Origin: an uncultured Eggerthellaceae bacterium
Lineage (GTDB): Bacteria > Actinomycetota > Coriobacteriia > Coriobacteriales > Eggerthellaceae
Direction of reading: 5' to 3'
Length of the DNA stretch: 64,000 nt
NCBI GenBank assembly: GCA_903789415.1
Contig: CAIFEG010000003.1
Span: 33,624 to 97,623 of the forward strand
The position numbers were made by a program, and so were the translations under genes. A model generated the notes under the pieces. The model saw only the letters and a program-made list of their open reading frames with translations. It had not been told where the DNA came from and did not search any database. Each line of letters opens with the position of its first letter. Positions within the stretch are counted from its first letter, which is position 1. Shown piece after piece: positions 37,101 to 45,779 of the stretch.

Positions 37101-37865
37101 AGGGTTTGCTGCCGCTTCGATCGCAGATGAGATCGCACGTTTTGAAATGGTGTATTCGCGAATCGGAAAGATATCAACCGAGTCGAGCGGCGCAATAGTC
37201 TGCCCGGTCGTAGGCACAATACGCCGAATTTCATCAACGGTGTCACCAAAACAATCAATACGCACCGGATACGGAAGGTTTCCCGGATAAATGTCGATGG
37301 CGCCACCCTTTTCGCAAAACGTTCCTGGCCCGTCGAGCTGACCCGCGTTTTCATATCCTGCAGCTTCGAGAGCACGGGTTACCGATTCATAGTCAGTGAT
37401 ATCTTTGCGTGGTGAATCCCCGATATCTCTCCCTGCCACGAAATCAATCGGATTGAAATACGTACGCGGTGCAGGAGGTAGGCATCGCAGCAGCGCACGT
37501 GATGAGGCAACCACTACCACATCTTTCTCGTGTACCAGGGCATACAATGCGTGATTTCTACGTGCAACTTCGCCGGGATCTGCTTGCTTAGAAGTAAAGG
37601 GGGTATCACTGCGCTCGAAGAATCGCAAAACCTTATCTTTACCAATGTATGAAGCAATATCGCGTGCGACACTCGTGGCCTTGTTTTCACCAGGAACTAC
37701 CACAAGTGTAGGCTGCGGCGTTCGTGCAAATCGAGCAGCGATCAAAAACGGACGAGCAGATGAAGCAACACCAAGGGCTGCATCTTCTCCTGAATCGAGC
37801 GTACCCCAAAAATTATGTATTTCATCACATTTTGAAAGCGGATGAATGAGCGCATCAATCAGCAT
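34158..37865 (-). CDS. mfd: Transcription-repair coupling factor
   Basis: A 1235-aa DNA translocase that removes stalled RNA polymerase and recruits UvrA. An N-terminal UvrB-like region is followed by the polymerase-interacting domain ([15 protein letters not shown]). The helicase motifs are [29 protein letters not shown] and [17 protein letters not shown] domain lies near 1000-1120. The last ~75 residues form a charged, low-complexity tail that ends with two copies of a V/I-V/I-HRS unit (VVHRSS and IIHRSY), encoded by a 36-nt duplication. This tail is longer than in typical Mfd. Confidence 0.96.
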   Translation of the reverse strand: MLIDALIHPLSKCDEIHNFWGTLDSGEDAALGVASSARPFLIAARFARTPQPTLVVVPGENKATSVARDIASYIGKDKVLRFFERSDTPFTSKQADPGEVARRNHALYALVHEKDVVVVASSRALLRCLPPAPRTYFNPIDFVAGRDIGDSPRKDITDYESVTRALEAAGYENAGQLDGPGTFCEKGGAIDIYPGNLPYPVRIDCFGDTVDEIRRIVPTTGQTIAPLDSVDIFPIREYTISKRAISSAIEAAANPARAGKEQRQILGQLDDGGSPDHVDALLPLLYDHVSTLGDYMPKSALTVLCEPRALIDDAIHAYDDMCEKAKNTSMPVAGLYCEPAKLNFGSNQRCTYESILRAGGHVSANLPVKRTEVAGGEEKLYGRLHTLVDARFTIVFCIPNLRARKDMSIDLVEHNLPIVDLSSVNGEYPEKLRRGVVNLVDTDVPLGMIIPKAKLAIISIQDLQSHTTLRPSKHVDITDITFPYKPGDYVVHATHGIALFKDFVRQEVNGVARDYLLLEYAEGDKLFVPVEQLDRVTRYVGPEGDKPRLTRLNTSDWSRAMNRARKASKKLAFDLVDVYARRSATKGHAYPPDDAAQREMEDAFPYQETPDQLAAIRDVKADMESDRPMDRLICGDVGFGKTEVAMRAAFKAAEDHRQVMVLCPTTILAQQHYETFSERFAPFDVSVEVLSRFRTPAQQRAALKGFAEGDVDILIGTHRLLSRDVNPHNLGLVIIDEEQRFGVEHKEQFKNLRESVDVLSMSATPIPRTMQMSLSGVRDMSLILTPPDDRLPVKVHVGEWDPDVVSEAIRRELRRGGQVYYVSNRVHSIENAAQRVQDAVPEARIGIAHGQMGRDELETVMEDFAAGELDVLVSTTIIESGIDNPHTNTLIIEDSQRLGLSQLYQLKGRVGRSGLQAYAYFMFPGDMPLTEEAEARLTALNEHQDLGSGMRIAMSDLEIRGAGNMLGAEQSGNISQVGFDLFAQMLAQAVNNTREGAENTDELPPALSDITVNVAASAYIDEDYVPDADERVMVYRKLASYDTIADVNNLHDTLEKAHMTKQAHMPQEAENMFAKARIKAVANKMGINLISQVGGYLNVRPCPKPEGEMWQQLRRAGTKYIPRTRHLRVPLTFLKDHWGDDILTATFNLLNSLYDADHDRSNREDTVNKESAKTDEDAHSDASQKKDSRRSLSAREKTQEGSLPSSSMPKRVRPAHVVHRSSRRRGSDAIIHRSY

Positions 37866-38112
37866 TACCGTTACTTTCTACCGTTACCCCGTATGGTTTA
37901 AGAACAGACACAAATAGCCGCAATAAAGCGGCATATGCATGTGCATGTTCTCTGGAACATACAATTATTTTTTGCAATTTTTTTCAGGGATGATTGTACC
38001 AAGCCAAACGGCGACGTCACATACTGAATACAATTTCAACCAAACTGTATGAGTTAAGGAAATAAGCGATAATAGATAAAAGACCTCTCATTAGATGCAA
38101 AAAGGAGTACGA

Positions 38113-38784
38113 ATGCCGCGCGAAACGATAGCCCACAAGAAAGAACGTGCGTGTGAAATCGAGCGTCGCATGGGTGAGCACTACGGCACAGGACAGTGCT
38201 CTCTCGATTTTCGTTCGCCGTACGAACTCGTGTGTGCGGTACTTCTATCTGCACAAACAACGGATGCCTCGGTCAATATCGTTACGCCTGAACTTTTTCG
38301 GCGCTACCCTACTCCCGCCGATCTTGCATCGGCTCACGTCGAAGACGTAGAGAAAATCATCCATCGTTTGGGCTTTTATCACGCAAAGGCAAAGCATTTG
38401 ATTGAGATGGCGCAGGGACTGCTTACTAAATTTGGTGGAGAAGTTCCGAACGATATTGATAAGCTTCAGGAATTGCCTGGTGTTGGTCGGAAAACGGCAA
38501 ATTGTGTCATGGCAGATGCGTTTCATAACGCCCAGGGTATCGCTGTCGATACCCACGTGTTTCGCATTGTCCATCGTCTTCGTCTTGCTGGACCTTCGGC
38601 AAATACGCCAGACAAAACCGAAAAGCAAATTTTGCGTCTGTTTCCCGAGGATACATGGAACGACGTAAACCATCATCTCGTGCAGTTCGGAAGGGATTAC
38701 TGTTCTGCGCGGGCTCCCAAATGCTCAGAGTGCTTTATTTCAGATTTATGCCCCTGGACGGGACGCGATATTGCTAAGAAATAA
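38113..38784 (+). CDS. nth: Endonuclease III
   Basis: A base-excision DNA glycosylase/AP lyase of 223 aa. The helix-hairpin-helix carries the catalytic lysine in ELPGVGRKTANCVM, and the catalytic aspartate is in VDTHVFRI. The 4Fe-4S motif is complete: CSARAPKCSECFISDLC (C-x6-C-x2-C-x5-C). The ATG at 38113 follows AAGGAG at the right spacing, so it is chosen over the ATG at 38095. Confidence 0.96.
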   Translation: MPRETIAHKKERACEIERRMGEHYGTGQCSLDFRSPYELVCAVLLSAQTTDASVNIVTPELFRRYPTPADLASAHVEDVEKIIHRLGFYHAKAKHLIEMAQGLLTKFGGEVPNDIDKLQELPGVGRKTANCVMADAFHNAQGIAVDTHVFRIVHRLRLAGPSANTPDKTEKQILRLFPEDTWNDVNHHLVQFGRDYCSARAPKCSECFISDLCPWTGRDIAKK

Positions 38785-38838
38785 TTGAATTTCAGCGGCA
38801 CTATTTGGGGTTTCTGCGTACTGCGTGATGCGCTTAAG

Positions 38839-38930
38839 GACGAGCCTGCCGTAATGCTCGTGTCTCCCAGCTCATACCTGCCTGCTAGCTCATATCAGAC
38901 GGCCGACTCATGCCTGGCCGTTCGCCCGCT
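38839..38930. repeat. Diverged 18-nt tandem array at the 3' end of the HAD gene
   Basis: Read on the minus strand, units are AGCAAGCAATAAGAGCG (gene end with TAA stop), AACGGCCAGGCATGAGTC, GGCCGTCTGATATGAGCT and AGCAGGCAGGTATGAGCT, then shorter decayed units. Each preserves a stop-like TAA/TGA at the same place. The array fills the gap between convergent nth and the HAD gene. Confidence 0.75.
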
Positions 38931-38931
38931 C

Positions 38932-39807
38932 TTATTGCTTGCTATCTAAATATCCCAGCGCACCAAGTGCGTTTGCAATGCCATCGTTGTCTACGCTTGT
39001 CGTTATCAGGGATGCTTTTTCCTTAAGCGCGGGAATCGCGTTTCCCATAGCAACGCTGCACCATGGACCATCGAACATAGACAGATCATTCTTTCCGTCA
39101 CCAAAAACAACCACGTCAGATAAGTCTGCATGCATTAAATCGATAAGCTTACGAATGCCCCGCGATTTATCGATGGGCTCACAGATAGCATACGTATCTG
39201 AATATCGTGCCCAGGTAACTGGTGCAATGGGGATTGTCTCTTCCTGACCACGTGGTATAGGAATAAACACCTTGTACACGCAGTCAAGTGAATCAATATC
39301 GATATGATCGACGAGTCGAGAATCCATGTAGCTTGGGGGCACAAGATCGATAAACTCTTGGGTATCGGAATAGCGAATGGATTCATTTTTGGTGACGATG
39401 CCCCACGGTATATGTTTCCGGTTCAAACGATGCAGCAAATCGCGCACATCATCCATGGGCATGGTTTCCATCCAGATAACCTTGTCGTCGACCGTAATCG
39501 AATTTCCTCCGTCGGCAACCATCGAATGAATCCCAATGGGATTAACCAGCTTGGCCGCATCTACCTGCAGGCGTCCCGTTGCCAGACCAACAAAGTGACC
39601 GTTGTTACGCAGCCGGTCAAGGGCATCCAGTGTGGAAGCTGGAATGGTATTAGTGGTGCGCGAGCGCAGCGTCCCATCAAAATCAAAAAGAAAATACTTC
39701 TTTCGGCCATCTGCCTGCCACTTTTCAATTGCGTCTTTTTGACGAGAGAAAAGCGTATCCGCACGTTCTTCTTTAGATGTGGGATCTGTCCGATCGTTGC
39801 TCACCAT
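38932..39807 (-). CDS. HAD-superfamily (Cof-type) phosphatase
   Basis: A cytoplasmic hydrolase of 291 aa. Motif I is FLFDFDGTLRS, motif II GLATGRLQ, and motif III/IV VVFGDGKNDLSMFDG. The order and the C2 cap position fit Cof/YwpJ-like sugar-phosphate or nucleotide phosphatases. Substrate unknown. The ATG at 39807 is preceded by GAGGAG; an ATG four codons upstream is less well placed. Confidence 0.9.
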   Translation of the reverse strand: MVSNDRTDPTSKEERADTLFSRQKDAIEKWQADGRKKYFLFDFDGTLRSRTTNTIPASTLDALDRLRNNGHFVGLATGRLQVDAAKLVNPIGIHSMVADGGNSITVDDKVIWMETMPMDDVRDLLHRLNRKHIPWGIVTKNESIRYSDTQEFIDLVPPSYMDSRLVDHIDIDSLDCVYKVFIPIPRGQEETIPIAPVTWARYSDTYAICEPIDKSRGIRKLIDLMHADLSDVVVFGDGKNDLSMFDGPWCSVAMGNAIPALKEKASLITTSVDNDGIANALGALGYLDSKQ

Positions 39808-39900
39808 AAAACTCCTCAATTAAAGGTTCGATGCCCGGCCTTCTGATGCATTCATTTTCGCAATCCCGGATAACCTATTACCATTGCTCGCGAATCCGTG

Positions 39901-39925
39901 CCAACTAATTCATTACTAACTAATT
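39901..39925. repeat. Duplicated hybD-like gene stop region (15-nt period)
   Basis: AACTAATT occurs at 39903 and 39918 on the plus strand. On the minus strand each reads AATTAGTT, and the gene's TAG stop (39920-39922) is within the first copy. Confidence 0.6.
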
Positions 39926-40627
39926 CGCATTGTGAATTTCATTCGGTATTTGAAGGGTGTGATGGAATCCTGGTCCTACCTTTTTCCCGGTTGCAATCTC
40001 GGTCACCTGGACACCTTCATGGACAAGCTCAGCCAATACGGCATCAACGAGGTTGCCAAGCTTTTCATGCACCGGTGTTGTAAGCCCAATCATATGAGTG
40101 GGAGGATCAGGGTTTTTTACCTGCATACCAAAACACAACCCCTTGGCGTTATACCCTAAAAATGAAGCCGCATCAAAAAGGTCCTTCAGCTTCAGATCAT
40201 GCAGCGATGTCGTCGCAGGAGAGCGCCCTGCCAAATCATCTGGAGAATACCGAAATACCGTTCCCGGCTCTTCCCCTGTACCATCAACGGCATCAACGGA
40301 AATGATCAAGTCACTCTTATTGACGACCTCAACATAATCTAAGCTCATGCACGCAAGATTAAAGATAGCAACCTGAGACGGTTCGGGCTCACCGTTGGAA
40401 GTTTTTTCATCTGAAGATTTCCCATCGGAAGAGCCACCTTTGGAAGACCCACCCTTAGAAGATCCACCCTTCCAAGTATCAGAAGTACCCCCAGAAAAGG
40501 GATCAATGGCATCCGCCTGAAATCCAGGACCAGAGAATGAATACGACTTAAGCTCATCATACACGGCTGGTCCGATGCCATCATCCAACATCAATTCGTT
40601 TCCAACGCAAAACAAAGAAATGTTCAT
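39920..40627 (-). CDS. [NiFe] hydrogenase maturation protease with Ser/Gly-rich insert
   Basis: An M52-family endopeptidase that cuts the C-terminal peptide from the hydrogenase large subunit after nickel insertion. It opens with LFCVGNELMLDDGIGPAVYDEL, the family's first metal-binding region, and later has LIISVDAVDGTGEEPGTV. Length is 235 aa against about 160 for the family. The excess is an insert at residues ~43-80 rich in Gly, Ser and Lys, with three GGSSK-type units. The ATG at 40627 follows AGGAG. It lies downstream of the hydrogenase genes, after a terminator-like hairpin. Confidence 0.9.
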   Translation of the reverse strand: MNISLFCVGNELMLDDGIGPAVYDELKSYSFSGPGFQADAIDPFSGGTSDTWKGGSSKGGSSKGGSSDGKSSDEKTSNGEPEPSQVAIFNLACMSLDYVEVVNKSDLIISVDAVDGTGEEPGTVFRYSPDDLAGRSPATTSLHDLKLKDLFDAASFLGYNAKGLCFGMQVKNPDPPTHMIGLTTPVHEKLGNLVDAVLAELVHEGVQVTEIATGKKVGPGFHHTLQIPNEIHNAN

Positions 40628-40662
40628 GTAGTACTCCTGAATCACTCCTGGATCTCATTCAC

Positions 40663-40706
40663 GAAAAAGAGGCTTGCAAATACGTTTGTACTTGCAAGCC
40701 TCTCCA
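40663..40706 (-). terminator. Terminator-like hairpin between cytochrome b and protease genes
   Basis: A 12-bp stem AGAGGCTTGCAA / TTGCAAGCCTCT with a 12-nt loop is followed, on the minus strand, by TTTTT. It should end or attenuate the hydrogenase structural operon before the protease gene. Confidence 0.85.
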
Positions 40707-40765
40707 CTGTACCAGCTATCACGCGGGTTGTGAGAATATCCCCCAATTACCACGCCATAACTATG

Positions 40766-40789
40766 TATTTGCTCAAGTTTTTACTCGAG
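40766..40789. repeat. Possible 12-nt duplication at cytochrome b stop
   Basis: On the minus strand CTCGAGTAAAAA (including the TAA stop) is followed by CTTGAGCAAATA, nine of twelve positions alike. Only two copies, so this is weaker than the other arrays. Confidence 0.4.
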
Positions 40790-41470
40790 GTTACGCTCAT
40801 CCTCACCTGAGACGTTATGAGTCTTCATATCGTAGGTAAGTCCGCCATGCTCCTTGTTGAAGAACATCATCTTCATCATGCCCTTGCCACCTTCAGCAAA
40901 TGACAGGTATACATGGATGAACATAAACAGGATGAATACGAACATCATGAAGTAATGGATGATACGCATGCTCATCATGCCACCGAATGCTTCTGTTCCT
41001 GCTAAGAAGAAGGGAAGCTGAGACGTTGGCTCCCAAAGAGCAAATCCGGTGTACGCCATGAACAGGATCAGGAATGGAATCAACACATAGCTGATCTTCT
41101 GAGGAACGCCATATTTACCTCCCAGAGGATGCTCCTTGCGGAGGAACAAATAATAACCGATCCATGCAGTAAGCTGATGGCGATTGTCCTTTTGAGGCAA
41201 CCAAGAATAGATATCAGCCTTTGTCTCATGGGTGCCGTTTCCTGGTGCAGACTTCACAATGAATGTCATGACGATACGGACAATGATGTTGATGGTAATC
41301 ACAATGCCGCAAAGCACATGAATGCCACGAGCAACGCCCATAAAGCCATCAAATGCAGGGAAATGAATATAGAACCCCGACAAAATCAGGCAGATCATGC
41401 ACACCAAGTTTATCCAGTGAGTAACGATAAACGGTAGTGGATGAGTCTCATGATACTCAGCCATATCCAT
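40781..41470 (-). CDS. Hydrogenase b-type cytochrome subunit
   Basis: A membrane di-haem cytochrome b of 229 aa with four hydrophobic helices. Candidate haem ligands are histidines in VTHWINLVCMICLILSGFYIH-type helix 1 context (His19 and His33 region), in HVLCGIVI and in the late helix IHYFMMFVFILFMFIHVYL-type segment. It takes electrons from the exported hydrogenase to the quinone pool or an oxidoreductase. The ATG at 41470 lies two bases after the large-subunit stop, with GGGGGTG as ribosome site. Longer starts inside the large-subunit gene are unlikely. Confidence 0.9.
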   Translation of the reverse strand: MDMAEYHETHPLPFIVTHWINLVCMICLILSGFYIHFPAFDGFMGVARGIHVLCGIVITINIIVRIVMTFIVKSAPGNGTHETKADIYSWLPQKDNRHQLTAWIGYYLFLRKEHPLGGKYGVPQKISYVLIPFLILFMAYTGFALWEPTSQLPFFLAGTEAFGGMMSMRIIHYFMMFVFILFMFIHVYLSFAEGGKGMMKMMFFNKEHGGLTYDMKTHNVSGEDERNLE

Positions 41471-41472
41471 GA

Positions 41473-43125
41473 TTACTTCACCCCCCAAGGATTGGTAACC
41501 GTCTCGAAGTGCTTGCCCGTGCTTGGTTCGCTAATGTGAACAGCGCAAGACGTGCAAGGGTCGAAACTATGTACGGTACGAAGTGCATTGATAGGTTTAT
41601 CAATGTCATCGACAGGGACACCGATTAATGCTTGCTCCAAAGGTCCAGGATTGCCATCGCGATGAGGCGCAATATTCCAGGTTGTAGGAATAACGATCTG
41701 ATAGCGATCAATCACTCCGTTGTGCGTGTGCTCGTAGTGATACAGAGCACCACGAGGAGCTTCCCAAAGTCCTAATCCTTCATGATCACCATGAAGTGTT
41801 TCTGGCTCGCGGAAGTATTCGCTATCGCCACTCTTTACCGCTTCGTCGAGCTCATTAATCCAGTCACGCATAAGCGTTGCGACATACAGAGTTTCGATCT
41901 GACGAATGCCGGTACGTCCCATAGTGCACTGGAGCGCACTCAGGTTACCTGGCTCCTGGCCCAACTGCGTCAGGAAATCGTCAACATGCTCGCGGAAGAA
42001 CGGTACATTGCGAAGATATGCAACCATAACACGGGACATCGACGTAGCCTCGTACGTAAGTCCATCGTATGATGGCGCTTTATTCCAAGTGTAACGATCG
42101 TTGACATTGTAGTTCGTGTAATTCGGGCGGGTGACTTCTTCGCGAGGATTCAAATCATCGCTGCCCTCATACCAAGAGCTTCCCAGATATTCTTTTACCT
42201 TATCAGGGTCTGCTTCATGAACACGAAGCTGATCATCAACGGTACCACGAGGCAAATAACGATCATACGGATCAAAATCAGGACGATCGAAAACGCCCCA
42301 AGCAAGATAGCGACCGCAACCTTTGCCCCAGTTAAATGCATCAGGATAGCTTCTTGCAATAGCAACGGTATCCTGAATAACCGTATTGCTTACCCAGTTA
42401 TAAATCTGATCAGCAAGGTTCTTCAGCTCTGCAAGCTTTTCAGGTGTGGGAACAAAGGTAGTTCCGCCTGGGCGAACCGTCATAACATGGGGCATCTTGC
42501 CGCCGATAATTGCAGAAATCTGCGAAGCAAGAGCCTGAATCTTCAAGGCCTCCATGTAATGAGCAGTGCAGATGAGATCAACTTCTGGAGTAAGTCTATA
42601 TGCAGTTCCATCATCGGCATCAAACCAGTTGCCACTAAAAATTGAAAGCTGACCATTCTCTGCAAAAGCGCTTAGACGCTCATACAAAGACTGCAAATCG
42701 GTGTCGGTAGACAAACCTTGCGAAGTGATGAGGTCGTATGCATCTCCCACATTCGCATTTAAAGCATTCAACGGGTTGATGTAGTCGAGGCCAGCCATGT
42801 TATAGAACCACAAAATGTGGCTGTGAAGGAACTGAGCACCTTCCAAAATGTTGCGAATGATACGCGCATTATTGGAAATTTGCAGTCCATAATCTTCTTC
42901 GCCAGCAAGAGCAGCTGCATGACCATGAGATATAGGGCATACGCCACAGATACGCTGAACAATTTGAACAGCATCTTGCGGAGTGCGGCCTTCAAGTACG
43001 AGTTCCATTCCACGGAATGCGCCAGCAGATACCCACGCATCTTGGACCGTGCCATTGTCGACTTCCATCTCTACACGAAGATGGCCTTCAATACGACTAA
43101 TAGGATCAATGGTAGAACGTGCCAT
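41473..43125 (-). CDS. [NiFe] hydrogenase large subunit
   Basis: A 550-aa catalytic subunit. The two cysteine pairs that hold the Ni-Fe site are RICGVCPISHG near the N-terminus (L1) and DPCTSCAVH near the C-terminus (L2). About 20 residues after the last histidine (ISEPSTGKHFETVTNPWGVK) would be removed by the maturation protease. Gene order small, large, cytochrome b fits a membrane-bound, outward-facing uptake enzyme (group 1). Coriobacterial members have been placed in their own group 1 branch in hydrogenase classifications; a tree would confirm. Start overlaps the small-subunit stop by one base (TAATG). Confidence 0.96.
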   Translation of the reverse strand: MARSTIDPISRIEGHLRVEMEVDNGTVQDAWVSAGAFRGMELVLEGRTPQDAVQIVQRICGVCPISHGHAAALAGEEDYGLQISNNARIIRNILEGAQFLHSHILWFYNMAGLDYINPLNALNANVGDAYDLITSQGLSTDTDLQSLYERLSAFAENGQLSIFSGNWFDADDGTAYRLTPEVDLICTAHYMEALKIQALASQISAIIGGKMPHVMTVRPGGTTFVPTPEKLAELKNLADQIYNWVSNTVIQDTVAIARSYPDAFNWGKGCGRYLAWGVFDRPDFDPYDRYLPRGTVDDQLRVHEADPDKVKEYLGSSWYEGSDDLNPREEVTRPNYTNYNVNDRYTWNKAPSYDGLTYEATSMSRVMVAYLRNVPFFREHVDDFLTQLGQEPGNLSALQCTMGRTGIRQIETLYVATLMRDWINELDEAVKSGDSEYFREPETLHGDHEGLGLWEAPRGALYHYEHTHNGVIDRYQIVIPTTWNIAPHRDGNPGPLEQALIGVPVDDIDKPINALRTVHSFDPCTSCAVHISEPSTGKHFETVTNPWGVK

Positions 43126-44471
43126 TACTTGCGACCTCCTTTCTTATCCGCTTTCTTTGCAGCTACTTGAGCTGCATGCTGTTTCTTCCAAGCCTCATCG
43201 CTTTCGGGGACACCAGGAAGATTCGTTCCCGCAGGAACAGTTTCTTTCGTGCCATCCTCATGAATGATGGTAAGAGGCTCATCATAATCGCCGATTGAAC
43301 GATCTGGATGCTTTGCATCCCAACGACGTTTCTTCTCGAAACGTACATTACCATCCAAACGTCCGGCTTTCTTCATGCCAAAGCCATGGATAACCAGGCA
43401 CACAGCCAAAATTCCCGTAATAGCAAGGCAAAGAGTTTGAGGCTCGAATTGCCAATCGCCAATGCGCAGTTTACGATGACGATTTGCGAATGGAGCATTC
43501 ACTTCTACCCAGTTATCGCCAGGATCGTTTGGATTTGCTTCGCAGCATCCAATGCATGGGGCTCCGGCATCAACACACCAGCTGCGGCGATCATTGTAAA
43601 GAGTGATCGGACACGCAGCACGTGTTTGCGGCCCGCGGCAGCCCATTGCATACAGGCAATAGTTTTCTGATTCTTCTTTTGTGCCATACTGACGAACAAA
43701 TTCGCCATTCTCAAAATGACCACGACGTGGGCACAAATCATGAATTGTCTGATCAAACAGAGACGCAGGCTTATTCTGGTCGTTTAACTGAGGCAGAGAA
43801 TTCATCACCACTACGTCAGTCAAAATTGAAACAAGCCATTCAGGATTTGCTGGGCATCCAGGAACATTCACCACAGGGGTAGAAATACCAGCCTGAGTAA
43901 GATATTGCTGAACTCCGCATGCATTTGAGGGATTTGGATGAGCTGCCATCCATCCACCATTTACGGCACAAGATCCGAGTGCGACAACTGCATTTGCATC
44001 TCTTGCGGCTTCAGTCAAAATTTCAGTTGAAGGACGGCCGCCTATGCGTGTTGCATAACCGCCCCATTCCTGCAAAATGCCACCTTCGTACACCAAAATG
44101 TAGTTGCCTGCAGCGATAGTTTGAGATTTTGCTTCCTCGAGTGATTCACCTGCGCCTGCGCTTAAAACATCGTTGTAATTCAGAGAAATCATCTCAAGAA
44201 TCAATGAAGCAGGGTCAGGGACTCGAAGCTGTGCAAAAGCCTCCGTACATCCTGTGCAAGATGCACCCTCTAACCAAATGACTGGATAAAGATTCCCCTC
44301 TTTAGCTCCGATAACAGATTGTTCAAGTGCTTGAGCGACGCGAGGAACTGTGAGACCAGAAACACCAGCTGCTGCCACAATCGCACCACAAAGTTTCATA
44401 AAACTGCGGCGTGTGACACCATGAAGCTCAAGAATATTCTCAAGTTCGCTTGCGGTTGCTTCGCTTTTCAT
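43125..44471 (-). CDS. [NiFe] hydrogenase small subunit, Tat-exported and C-terminally anchored
   Basis: A 448-aa electron-transfer subunit. Twin-arginine signal TRRSFMKLCGAIVAAAG (Arg21-Arg22). Proximal cluster EGASCTGCTEAF with further cysteines GSCAVNGG and VPGCPANPEW. Medial and distal cluster region has CLYAMGCRGPQTRAACP and CVDAGAPCIGCCE. A membrane helix at about 346-366 (TLCLAITGILAVCLVIHGFG) anchors it. The Lys-rich tail of about 80 residues should face the cytoplasm. The ATG at 44471 follows AAGGAGGT. The long charged tail is unusual beside classic HyaA. Confidence 0.95.
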   Translation of the reverse strand: MKSEATASELENILELHGVTRRSFMKLCGAIVAAAGVSGLTVPRVAQALEQSVIGAKEGNLYPVIWLEGASCTGCTEAFAQLRVPDPASLILEMISLNYNDVLSAGAGESLEEAKSQTIAAGNYILVYEGGILQEWGGYATRIGGRPSTEILTEAARDANAVVALGSCAVNGGWMAAHPNPSNACGVQQYLTQAGISTPVVNVPGCPANPEWLVSILTDVVVMNSLPQLNDQNKPASLFDQTIHDLCPRRGHFENGEFVRQYGTKEESENYCLYAMGCRGPQTRAACPITLYNDRRSWCVDAGAPCIGCCEANPNDPGDNWVEVNAPFANRHRKLRIGDWQFEPQTLCLAITGILAVCLVIHGFGMKKAGRLDGNVRFEKKRRWDAKHPDRSIGDYDEPLTIIHEDGTKETVPAGTNLPGVPESDEAWKKQHAAQVAAKKADKKGGRK

Positions 44472-44833
44472 GCACGCACCTCCTTGGGTATGCGTTTGTA
44501 CTGCACATACTTCCATCTCTTAGCATGCGCAGATTTCTTTCATCTATCATACGCCATCGAACTGTAAACTGAAGGTTATCAACAAGAAAGCGTAAGTGTG
44601 TTACGAACATGGTTTGGTCGTAACACCAAACGCGAACTGCACAAATAAAATACGATGTGACACTTCATGAGTGTTCGCACATGATGCAGCGAGAACTATT
44701 TGCGAGCATTTGCTCACTATCTATTCTCAATTAAATATAATTAGGTGGTAATATTTGATATTTATGCTCTTTTGCTGTTTGAATGGCTCATAAAAACACC
44801 TGAAAGAACATGCAAGTCGCAACGCTCACTAAT
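44472..44833. promoter_or_regulatory. Hydrogenase upstream region with inverted repeat GTGTTACG-N14-CGTAACAC
   Basis: About 360 bp without a gene upstream of the hydrogenase operon. It contains an 8-bp inverted repeat at 44598-44626 about 130 bp before the start codon, a candidate regulator site. Several AT-rich -10-like stretches are present, but no single promoter could be chosen. The rest shows nothing distinctive. Confidence 0.45.
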
Positions 44834-44872
44834 AAAAAATGGTGCGCACGTACCAAAACATGCGCACCATTC
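44834..44872 (-). terminator. Rho-independent terminator downstream of rubrerythrin
   Basis: Stem ATGGTGCGCA / TGCGCACCAT with a 12-nt loop; on the minus strand it is followed by TTTTTTATT. Lies about 70 nt after the rubrerythrin stop. Confidence 0.85.
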
Positions 44873-44939
44873 ATTTTTATGCCTCACGTAAACAGCAAGG
44901 CACATAACTTATTTTGAAAAGGCTCTTAATTCTTAAAAA

Positions 44940-45479
44940 CTAGTAATTCTTTGCCTGCTCTTCGAAGAAGCTTTGAGGATGTCCGCAAACCGGGCAAACT
45001 TTTGGAGCTTCTTTGCCTACATATACATAGCCGCAGTTCAGGCACTTCCATGCAATCACATCGCCGCGCTTGAATACTTCACCTTTATTGACACGATCGA
45101 TAAGCTCGTTGTAACGATCATCATGGCCGTGTTCGATGGTGGCGACACCCTCAAATAATTTTGCGATATCGTCAAAGCCCTCTTCTTTTGCGGTTTCAGC
45201 GAAGCCCTTGTACATTTCAGTCCACTCATGATGCTCGCCTGACGCTGCATCCTTAAGATTTTCAAGTGTTGCGGGAACTTTACCACCATGCAAAGCCTTG
45301 AACCACATCTTCGCATGAGCACGCTCATTGCCTGAGGTCTCACGGAAAATATCACCAATTTGACGGTAACCATCCTTGTCAGCTTGTGCACCATAGAAGC
45401 CATATTTCACGGTTGCCTGAGACTCGCCAGCAAATGCAAACTGTAAGTTCTTTTCTGTCTGACTACCCTGCAATTCCAT
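44940..45479 (-). CDS. Rubrerythrin
   Basis: A 179-aa peroxide-scavenging di-iron protein. The four-helix ferritin-like domain has the ligand motifs GNERAHAKMW and IEHGHDDRY. The C-terminal rubredoxin domain has CLNCGYVYVG and CPVCGHPQ. It reduces hydrogen peroxide with electrons from NADH via rubredoxin-type carriers and suits an anaerobe. The ATG at 45479 follows AGGGAGAAA; a TTG six codons upstream is less likely. The end of the gene and the following bases share AAGAATTA with 17-nt spacing. Confidence 0.96.
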   Translation of the reverse strand: MELQGSQTEKNLQFAFAGESQATVKYGFYGAQADKDGYRQIGDIFRETSGNERAHAKMWFKALHGGKVPATLENLKDAASGEHHEWTEMYKGFAETAKEEGFDDIAKLFEGVATIEHGHDDRYNELIDRVNKGEVFKRGDVIAWKCLNCGYVYVGKEAPKVCPVCGHPQSFFEEQAKNY

Positions 45480-45691
45480 ATCTTTTTCTCCCTTCAAGAA
45501 GATAAACTTCCAACAGAGAAGAGTATAGCTTTATGACAGATAAAAGTAATGGGATAAATTAAGTATCATAATATTCTTTTATTTTATGTGTGATCGATCA
45601 GGGAACCATGAATTTTGTTCATTTTCTCGTCATCAATCCGTAAGAAACTGCCAAAAATGAATGAAAGAGAGATCTGCGAAAGTTCATGATT

Positions 45692-45775
45692 TGATGTCGG
45701 GGTTTTGATGTCGGGGTTTTGATGTTCCGGGCTCGATGTACGAGATTTGATGTATGAGGTTCGATAAATTGGAAT
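45692..45775. repeat. 14-nt tandem array downstream of the MutY-like gene (6 copies)
   Basis: Units: TGATGTCGGGGTTT twice, then TGATGTTCCGGGCT, CGATGTACGAGATT, TGATGTATGAGGTT and CGATAAATTGGAAT, each 14 nt. Two copies are identical and the others decay toward the gene. In the minus-strand sense the units resemble the gene's final codons (CCGGCATACGTATC versus GAACCTCATACATC). Confidence 0.9.
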
Positions 45776-45779
45776 TGAC

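Noticed and set aside
40663-40706. Attachment or transposon end
   Set aside because: The inverted repeat is followed by a T-run on the minus strand and sits at an operon end, so a terminator explains it.
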